Program-made: the position numbers and the translations under genes
Notes under the pieces: generated by a model
What the model saw: the letters and a program-made list of their open reading frames with translations, nothing else
The model's database searches: none
Told to the model about the DNA's origin: nothing
Shown: one piece after another, positions 58,901-64,000 of the stretch
Position numbering within the stretch: position 1 is the stretch's first letter
Layout: every line of letters starts with the position of its first letter
Assembly (NCBI RefSeq): GCF_018448935.1
Contig: NZ_RCWC01000019.1
Span: 1-64,000, forward strand
Reading direction: 5' to 3'
DNA: 64,000 bases
Source of the DNA: Photorhabdus noenieputensis
Lineage (GTDB): Bacteria > Pseudomonadota > Gammaproteobacteria > Enterobacterales > Enterobacteriaceae

Positions 58901-59124
58901 TCGGTGGGCTTGCCGGTGGCATTGGAACTGGCCTGCACAGAGTGATGGGAAGAGACAGTTGGATCTCCAGAGCGCTAAGTGCTGCGGGTAGTGGTATAGA
59001 TCATGTTGCTGGCATGATTGGTAATCAGATCAGAGGCAGAGTCTTGACCACAACCGGGATCGCCAATGCGATAGACTATGGAACCAGCGCTGTGGGAGCC
59101 GCACGACGGCTTGTCTCTTTGTAG
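55993..59124 (+). CDS. tccC1: TccC1, Tc toxin subunit C (Rhs cocoon with C-terminal toxin)
   Basis: 1043 residues. The N-terminal two thirds is the YD/Rhs cocoon (DNRGLSIRDIGFHR, HQYDARGHLN.SIDPRLYDA) closing with RYYQPWVGRWLSADPAG and DGLNLYRMVRNNP at about 645-676, the self-cleavage region. The C-terminal 365 residues are Gly/Ala-rich and hydrophobic (AIAGGLAIGGLAAAIAG), without the motifs of the ADP-ribosylating TccC3/TccC5; its activity is not clear from the sequence. AAGGA precedes the start. The cocoon normally joins a TcB subunit, which is not encoded in this window. Confidence 0.9.
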   Translation: MSTPDTVLYTQTPTVSVLDNRGLSIRDIGFHRVVIGGDADTRVTRHQYDARGHLNHSIDPRLYDAKQADNSVKPNFVWQYDLAGHALRTESVDAGRTVALNDIEGRPVMTMNATGVRQTRRYEGNTLPGRLLSVSEQVSGQEISQVTERFIWAENTIAEKEYNLSGLCIRHYDTAGVTRLMSQSLAGAMLSQSHQLLAEGQEANWSGDDETVWQGMLASEIYTTHSTTNAIGALLTQTDAKGNIQRLAYDIAGQLKGSWLTVKGQREQVIVKSLSWSAAGHKLREEHGNGVITEYSYEPETQRLMGITTRRTEESQSGARVLQDLRYKYDPVGNVVSIHNDAEATRFWRNQKVEPENRYVYDSLYQLISATGREMANIGQQSNQLPSPAMPVPADDNTYTNYLRTYSYDRGGNLVQIRHGSPATQHSYTTDITVSNRSNRTVLSILTTDPTQVDALFDSGGHQKTLIPGQNLDWNIRGELQRVTPVSRENSSDSEWYRYSSDGMRLLKVSEQQTGNSTQVQRVTYLPGLELRTTGVADKTTESLQVMTVGEAGRAQVRVLHWESGKPADIDNNQVRYSYDNLLGSSQLELDSEGQILSQEEYYPYGGTAVWAAKNQTEASYKFIRYSGKERDATGLYYYGYRYYQPWVGRWLSADPAGTVDGLNLYRMVRNNPITLTDHDGLAPSPNRNRNTFWFASFLFRKPDEGMSASMRRGQKIGRAIAGGLAIGGLAAAIAGTAGAALPVILGVAAVGAGIGALMGYNVGSLLEKGGALLARLVQGKSTLVQSAAGVAAGASSAAAYGARAQGVGVASAAGAVTGAVGSWINNADRGIGGAIGAGSAVGTIDTMLGTSATLTHEVAAAAGGAAGGMITGTQGSTRAGIHAGIGTYYGSWIGFGLDVASNPAGHLANYAVGYAAGLGAEMAINRIIGGGFLGRLLGRAVSPYAAGLARQLVHFSVARPFFEPIFSVLGGLAGGIGTGLHRVMGRDSWISRALSAAGSGIDHVAGMIGNQIRGRVLTTTGIANAIDYGTSAVGAARRLVSL

Positions 59125-59136
59125 TCAACATTATTA

Positions 59137-59168
59137 GAAATCTCCGTCCAATATTGGGCGGAGATTTC
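59137..59168 (+). terminator. Hairpin downstream of tccC1
   Basis: GAAATCTCCG (59137-59146) pairs with CGGAGATTTC (59159-59168), with further CC/GG pairing inside. It starts 13 bases after the tccC1 stop. The T-run is poor, but the position supports a role in ending or stabilising the tcc transcript. Confidence 0.6.
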
Positions 59169-59204
59169 CGGGTGGAATGCGGTTACTTTAATATCAAAAA
59201 CAAT

Positions 59205-59606
59205 TTAATTTTTTAATACGCTCATAATACTCATGGCTTGCTCTTTATCTTTTACCCCCATTCTGAATGAAGGACTTAAAGGAGTTTGAATAGTCGCCGT
59301 GACAAGATGAGTACCTTTAAATGATACTGTCATTTGAGTGCCGATATTTTTATTGATTAAAGCATCAAAATGAGGAAAGCATTGTTTATCGTTTTTTATC
59401 GCTATTTCTATCTGGTCATTACCGCCTTCATCTGGCCCTAAATAATTGATTTTATCGGTACAAACGTGAGTTAAGATAAAATTGCCACCGGATGAAAATG
59501 CAAATTTCAATCCCTCTTCTGCTTGTGTTTGTCTGTTTGGGATGTTTTTACCGGAGCACCCGGTTATTACAGAGAGAAGTAATATAATAACAAACAAATT
59601 TTTCAT
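59205..59606 (-). CDS. Small lipoprotein of unknown function
   Basis: 133 residues with a signal peptide and lipobox VITGC (Cys17). The mature part has two Cys (in HVCTDKINYLG and KQCFPHFDAL) that may form a disulfide, and a beta-rich C-terminal half ending in MSIMSVLKN. The family is not recognised. It is convergent with tccC1, separated from it by the hairpin at 59137-59168. On the minus strand it starts at 59606, with GAGG 7-10 bases upstream. Confidence 0.65.
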   Translation of the reverse strand: MKNLFVIILLLSVITGCSGKNIPNRQTQAEEGLKFAFSSGGNFILTHVCTDKINYLGPDEGGNDQIEIAIKNDKQCFPHFDALINKNIGTQMTVSFKGTHLVTATIQTPLSPSFRMGVKDKEQAMSIMSVLKN

Positions 59607-60137
59607 GATTTCAACCTCAATTTAAGGTGGAATTTCTTTGTCCACGTAATGATCTCGATATACCCGTCATCTTTCAAGTTGCTTCTTTGTTGGCTGCACT
59701 CACTCACCCCGGTCACATAGTTATCTATGCTCCCGGGGATTTACTCTCTTGCCGCCGCGATGCATATTGAAAGATAACGGGTATATAATCCAAAACCAGA
59801 TTAGGAGTAATTATTGCAATAATACCGATAGTAATTCGAATTGAATAATTTAATTTTTTCTTCTACGTTAATGAAGGAAATTCGCTGAAATCTGTTCATT
59901 AGATGAGCTTGACAAAAGTATCGTTGTCGAATAATTCCTGTCTGGTTAGGGAGCGTTACGTATTCGGTACAATTAAGGTTGCCTAATTAGCTTACAATGT
60001 GGGTTTATGCAAGTATTATTGCGCCGATGTTTAATATCTACAGGCGGGTCAGAAAATAGAACTTGTTTTAAACACCTCTTAGACGCCATATAATAACTTC
60101 TTATTTTCCATACAAATTCAGCTAACAGGATTATGTT
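59607..60137. other. Spacer between the lipoprotein and telA-like genes
   Basis: About 530 bases without a gene. It holds ERIC copy 6 (59659-59785) and the divergent upstream regions of both flanking genes. Confidence 0.5.
59659..59785 (-). repeat. ERIC repeat copy 6, inverted and with two alike ends
   Basis: 127 bp, opposite to the other five. The left end is TATACCCGTCATCTTTCAAG; the right end is TATTGAAAGATAACGGGTATA instead of the usual CTTGAAATCCATAGGGTATA. Both ends thus carry the same type of terminus, making the element more symmetrical than the others. Confidence 0.88.
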
Positions 60138-61241
60138 ATGAGTACTAAAGTTACACCTATCCCATCATTTGGTCGTGAAATGGCTCTCAATGAGTCAACT
60201 GTTCTGATTGATCAGGAGCACATCAACACGCTAATAGAAAAGATCGATATTTCGCAACCTGCGGCGGTGATCAGCTATGGTGCTCAGTCTATGGGAGGGA
60301 TTGCCCGTTTTGCTGATACGTTATTGGAGAATGTAAAAACCAAAGAAGCTGATGAGGTAGGCCAAAAACTCTCGGATTTGGTTATGTTTATTCGTGAACA
60401 TGATGCGTTGTCCCCGGAAGAGAAAAGTAGTCGCTTTCTGAGAAAATTACCGTTGATCGGCGGGATTTTTAAGAAAGCTGAACGCACTATGATTGATCAA
60501 AAGACGCTAACACAACAGGTCGATACCATCGCCACTCATCTGGATAGTGCAATGCTTAACTTGCTGCGTGATATCACTGTGTTAGATCAACTCTATGATC
60601 GCAATCTAGGTTTCTATAAAGAGATATCGCTCTATGTTGAAGCGGGCAAACAGAAGTTGCAACAGATTAAAACGGTGGAGTTGCCCTCATTACAGAGAAA
60701 GGCTGAAATGTCTCAAGATATGATGGATGCGCAGAGTGTTAAAGATCTGCTGGAAAATATTAATCGCTTTGAACGCCGTCTTCACGACCTGGAACTGTCA
60801 AAAACCATTGCTATACAGACAGCACCGCAGATCCGGATTGTACAAAATAATAACCAGCAACTGGCGGAAAAGATCCAGAGTAGCATCCTTTCTACATTGC
60901 CAATCTGGAAAAGTCAGATGGTACTCAATCTGTCACTGAAAGCTCAGAGTAGAGCGGCTAAATTGCAAAAAGAGGTGGCCGATACGACCAACGAATTATT
61001 ACGCAAAAATGCTGAAATCCTGCAACAAAGCAGCATTGCAACGGCTACTGAAGTGGAACGCTCTATCGTTGACATTGAAACCTTGCGTGATGTGCAGAGC
61101 CGTTTAGTCAATACGATTGAGGATACAATGCGCATTGCGTCAGAAGCGCGCATTAAGCGGACTGAGATTGAGAAAGAACTCTCCTCAATGGAAGGTAATT
61201 TACGTCAGCGTTTAACTGCGGCGGCTAATGCACAATATTAG
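60138..61241 (+). CDS. TelA-family protein (toxic anion resistance family)
   Basis: 367 residues, almost all helical and highly charged. It matches the TelA family (PF05816): the QTLTQQVDTIATHLDSAMLNLLRD-like block, DQLYDRNLGFYKEISLYVEAGKQKL, and the C-terminal EILQQSSIATATEVERSIVDIETL. The TelA name comes from tellurite resistance linkage; the actual function is uncertain, with roles suggested in envelope stress. It pairs with the XpaC-like gene that follows after 57 bases. Confidence 0.85.
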   Translation: MSTKVTPIPSFGREMALNESTVLIDQEHINTLIEKIDISQPAAVISYGAQSMGGIARFADTLLENVKTKEADEVGQKLSDLVMFIREHDALSPEEKSSRFLRKLPLIGGIFKKAERTMIDQKTLTQQVDTIATHLDSAMLNLLRDITVLDQLYDRNLGFYKEISLYVEAGKQKLQQIKTVELPSLQRKAEMSQDMMDAQSVKDLLENINRFERRLHDLELSKTIAIQTAPQIRIVQNNNQQLAEKIQSSILSTLPIWKSQMVLNLSLKAQSRAAKLQKEVADTTNELLRKNAEILQQSSIATATEVERSIVDIETLRDVQSRLVNTIEDTMRIASEARIKRTEIEKELSSMEGNLRQRLTAAANAQY

Positions 61242-61298
61242 TCATCTCATTAGATGCTTTCCTGACAGTAATAGATATTAAGAAGAGTAAAATACCCT

Positions 61299-62330
61299 AT
61301 GCCTACACCTCAATCATCGTCTGACCGTGATGCGGAACAGTATCAGGAACAGGAAGTAGTGTCCCTGTTCGGTAGCATCAAGCGGTCTCTGTCACGTGTA
61401 CTGTTTCATATCAAAGTCTTTATCCTCGCTTTTATACTGGCTTGTATTGTTTTGTATACTCCTTGGCCTTTTTTGGCCTTGCCTGCGGGTGGTGGTCATA
61501 TTTCCACCATAGTGGTGGTATCAGTCTATATCGGATTGCTGGCTCTCTATCCGTCACGTCCATATAGGCCGGCGACTTTGGCCGGTTGGTTAGTGGTGGT
61601 GTTGAGTCCGCTGGCGGGGCTGTGGGCCGTTGCCCCGTTGTTTGGCGGGTTAGCGGCTTTGTTCATCACGATTATCAGACAACGTAAACTAGAGGTAAGC
61701 AAGTTCCCGTTATTACTGATAATAGCGAGTACTATTGCCGCGTTGTTTAGAATTGATGCCCATGCGATTCCTGTTTGGTTTGGTGTCGTATTTTTTGTTG
61801 TCGTGCTGGTAACGGTGTTGATGGAGCCTTGGAATAATTTTCGACGGCAGAAAGCGCTGCAACAGCAACAACAGATGGTTGCTCGTCAACAGGCAGAGGA
61901 GCAGCGTCGGCAAGATGAGACACGGGCAGAGTTTGCTGAATACTATGAGCAATTGGCTCAGATCAAGCGTTATAAGTCTGGTGTGGCGTATGAGATGCAG
62001 GAACTGGTTAGCCTGATTGAGGAGAAAACGCAGGCGATCATTGGCTGTATGCAGGCAGATGCCAGGGATGTCACTCCCGGTAAGTTATTTCTTAACCGTT
62101 ATTTGCCAATGATTGTCAAGGCATTGGAACGTTGTGTTTTGTTAGAAGAGCAAAACGCTGATAGTGCGCAATTCGAAGAGGTGAAATCCCTAACTTATCA
62201 AGGGATACAGGAAATGAGTGTAGTATTTAGCGAAATGCACCAGCGTCTACTAGATAACGATATCGACGATCTATTGGTCGATCTAAAAGTAATGAATCAG
62301 TTGATCCGTACCCAAGGGTTTGGGCGCTAA
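61299..62330 (+). CDS. XpaC-family membrane protein
   Basis: 343 residues. Several hydrophobic segments occupy about 35-170. A coiled-coil rich in Gln and Arg (QKALQQQQQMVARQQAEEQRR) and a soluble domain containing KLFLNRYLPMIVKALERCVLLEE follow, the hallmark of the XpaC family (PF10112). Annotation pipelines call it '5-bromo-4-chloroindolyl phosphate hydrolysis protein'; that name reflects an old phenotype, not a proven reaction. It forms a common two-gene pair with TelA-like proteins. Confidence 0.8.
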   Translation: MPTPQSSSDRDAEQYQEQEVVSLFGSIKRSLSRVLFHIKVFILAFILACIVLYTPWPFLALPAGGGHISTIVVVSVYIGLLALYPSRPYRPATLAGWLVVVLSPLAGLWAVAPLFGGLAALFITIIRQRKLEVSKFPLLLIIASTIAALFRIDAHAIPVWFGVVFFVVVLVTVLMEPWNNFRRQKALQQQQQMVARQQAEEQRRQDETRAEFAEYYEQLAQIKRYKSGVAYEMQELVSLIEEKTQAIIGCMQADARDVTPGKLFLNRYLPMIVKALERCVLLEEQNADSAQFEEVKSLTYQGIQEMSVVFSEMHQRLLDNDIDDLLVDLKVMNQLIRTQGFGR

Positions 62331-62419
62331 GCATGATTAAAAAGGTTGAAAAAATTGATGGCAATTATTGCATGAGCTTGTAAATAACTTGAATTCTGGA
62401 TAAAAAATTAAATTAAGTG

Positions 62420-62666
62420 CCTGTTCCAAGATCAGAACTTTCGACCAAGAAAAAGACGATCTAAGTCAGGAACAGGTATGCACAAATTAGTTGAACTTTT
62501 CAGTGATATCGACAATTTTTCTCGTGTTTTCATTCCACAATGGTTCTCTATTTCTTCTCCCAATTTTACTTTTGTGTACAGAGTCCAAATGCTGTGCTGC
62601 TTGGCCGTTGCCAGTGAGAAGGTGAAGAATTGCGGCACTACAACAGGTCATCTTAGAGTTATTTGA
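62420..62666 (+). pseudogene. Degraded IS982-type transposase start
   Basis: From ATG 62478 the frame reads HKLVELFSDIDNFSRVFIPQWF, which resembles the N-terminus of IS982-family transposases (KLVELFCDVDDFC..F.PQW). It then departs and stops at 62666 after 62 codons. CCTGTTCC (62420-62427) and GGAACAGG (62469-62476) form an inverted pair just upstream, possibly part of the old IS end. The element is too short to be active. The rest of the gap (62331-62693) has no gene. Confidence 0.5.
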
Positions 62667-62693
62667 TTGTGATATCAGACATTTGTTACATTC

Positions 62694-63308
62694 TCAGAGG
62701 AATTGTTCTGCCAATAAGAGTGCCGCGATGATAATCATTATGGTGCCGGATACCTGGCCGACAATGTGCGCGGCCTGTGGGCGGGTTTTTAGGATTGCCC
62801 GGGAACCATACCCGACTATCAGATAAATTACACCACAACTTAAAATGTGAAGCAGACCCAGTGCCATAATTTGTACCGGGATCGGCCAGTCGGCTGTCGG
62901 ATCGGTGAACTGCGGCAACAGTGCCAGGAATAGCAGGAAGACTTTCGGGTTCAGGCCACTGACACAGAGTCCCTTTATCGCCCATTGGGACTTGGAACCT
63001 ATCTCCCGCTCATCGCTGTCTGTAGGTACGGAAGGATGACGGATCATGTTAATGCCAAGCCACAGCAGGTAACCCGCTCCGGCTACTGTTAACACTGTCA
63101 TAGCGACTGGTGTACCAGCAACTAGTGCTCCTACACCGGCTGCCACAACAACTGTCGCAATGAGGTGCCCACACAGTAATCCCATGACCGCAGGAAGTAC
63201 TACACGACCGTGCATACCCGCAGAGATAGCGTAAGCCCAGTCTGCTCCCGGAGTGATGATAAACAAAACGGAGACAACCCAGAATGCGGCAAACAGACTT
63301 AACTCCAT
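62694..63308 (-). CDS. LysE/RhtB-family amino-acid exporter
   Basis: 204 residues with about six hydrophobic segments. It has the LysE family pattern: ITPGADWAYAISAGMHGR near the N-terminus, GAGYLLWLGINMIR, then GLCVSGLNPKVFLLFLALLPQF. It should export an amino acid across the inner membrane. The start MELSLFAAFW at 63308 is preferred over TTG 63323 because GGGGA lies 8 bases upstream. It is divergent from the Lrp-type regulator next to it, a common regulator-exporter arrangement. Confidence 0.85.
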   Translation of the reverse strand: MELSLFAAFWVVSVLFIITPGADWAYAISAGMHGRVVLPAVMGLLCGHLIATVVVAAGVGALVAGTPVAMTVLTVAGAGYLLWLGINMIRHPSVPTDSDEREIGSKSQWAIKGLCVSGLNPKVFLLFLALLPQFTDPTADWPIPVQIMALGLLHILSCGVIYLIVGYGSRAILKTRPQAAHIVGQVSGTIMIIIAALLLAEQFL

Positions 63309-63570
63309 AGTTTTATTCCCCAATCAGATTGCAGGGTTACAGCTTCTACAGTCACAAGTTGTAGTGTCTTCCAGTCTGAAAGATTCCTGCAACATGAGTA
63401 AATACGCATATTATTTCCACCTTTATTATTCCCATTTCCGGATTACCATTTTGATGAAAAATATAAGTACATCCGGGCTGTTTACATCAGTGGAAAGAAT
63501 ATCCTTCTATCGTTAAAATGTGCTTCCAACTTTGGTTATTTTGATACGGATAAAAGAGAGATCCTTCCAA

Positions 63571-64000
63571 ATGGATAAGATTGATCGCAAGATTCTTGCT
63601 GAACTACAGGCGGACGGTCGTCTTTCTGTGACTGACCTTGCTGAACGGGTAGGTCTCAGCCTTTCACCATGTCATCGCCGGGTTCGGTCACTGGAACAAT
63701 CGGGGATTATCAGAGGCTATCGTGCTCATCTTGATCCTAGCAGCCTTGGTTTTAACTTTTCCGCGATTGTGTTCGTAACCTTGCGTGAAGGGGACAGGTT
63801 GGCAATCAGGTCATTTGAAGACGCCGTTACGGAAATACCGCAGATTATCTTGGCGCAAAGGCTTTTCGGTGATCCTGACTATCTCATGCACGTCGTTACG
63901 CATGATCTGCCAGCTTTCCAGAAGCTCTATGACGAACGGTTGTCTAGCATGCCCGGCGTTCAGCGCCTAATATCTACCCTCGTCATGAAAACCGTTATCC
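63571..64000 (+). CDS. Lrp/AsnC-family regulator, 3' end outside the window
   Basis: 143 residues are visible. MDKIDRKILAELQADGRLSVTDLAERVGLSLSPCHRR is the classical Lrp winged HTH, followed by an AsnC-type ligand-binding (RAM) domain (FGDPDYLMHVVTHDLPAF.KLYDE). The frame is still open at base 64000; most family members are about 150-160 residues, so little is missing. GAGAG precedes the ATG. It likely controls the divergent LysE-family exporter in response to an amino acid. Confidence 0.88.
   Translation, partial: MDKIDRKILAELQADGRLSVTDLAERVGLSLSPCHRRVRSLEQSGIIRGYRAHLDPSSLGFNFSAIVFVTLREGDRLAIRSFEDAVTEIPQIILAQRLFGDPDYLMHVVTHDLPAFQKLYDERLSSMPGVQRLISTLVMKTVI

Overview
The window is a piece of an enterobacterial genome that is almost certainly Photorhabdus (P. 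laumondii/P. luminescens group). The evidence is an anthraquinone type II polyketide cluster in the antA-I order, a tccA-tccB-tccC insecticidal toxin locus close to the published Tcc proteins, a second tccC paralogue, six ERIC-type intergenic repeats and long AT-rich spacers. No rRNA or tRNA gene was seen.

Layout. 1-14534 is the distal half of a type VI secretion (T6SS) cluster: the 3' end of tssM, hcp, a VasX-like membrane-active effector, a duplicated pair of membrane proteins that are probably its immunity proteins, a further membrane protein, then tssA, tssF, tssG, tssJ, tssE and a TagA/VasL-type gene. 14721-17134 is a PstI/BsuBI-type restriction-modification pair, followed by an antitoxin-like HTH gene broken by an in-frame stop behind a perfect palindromic operator. 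18424-28324 is the anthraquinone cluster: ketoreductase, phosphopantetheinyl transferase, cyclase, KS-alpha, KS-beta, ACP, CoA ligase, three-repeat aromatase/cyclase and chain-shortening hydrolase. 29761-30462 is a WYL-type regulator, probably AntJ. A small unknown gene and a TccC toxin with a deaminase-like C-terminus (32006-34882) lie on the minus strand.

37122-42880 is a compact four-gene operon: a LuxE-like acyl-protein synthetase, a LuxC-like reductase fused to a PaaK-like adenylating enzyme, a second PaaK-like enzyme, and a GNAT acetyltransferase. It has no luciferase genes and is the best candidate for an undescribed system. 43292-47694 is a PAAR/pyocin-type T6SS effector with a probable nuclease tip, followed by a tandem array of DUF6392-type immunity genes, one broken by a stop codon and one reduced to a fragment. 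48132-59124 is tccA-tccB-tccC1. The right end holds a small lipoprotein, a TelA/XpaC pair, a degraded IS982-type start, and a divergent LysE-family exporter and Lrp/AsnC regulator; the regulator runs off the window.

The genes fall into three themes: interbacterial weapons with immunity (T6SS, VasX-like and PAAR effectors), insect-directed toxins (Tcc, TccC), and secondary metabolism (anthraquinone and the LuxC/LuxE-like operon). The AT-rich ant genes and spacers contrast with the more GC-rich T6SS, RM, LuxC/LuxE-like and tcc genes, which suggests a mosaic assembled by transfer. ERIC repeats sit at the junctions.
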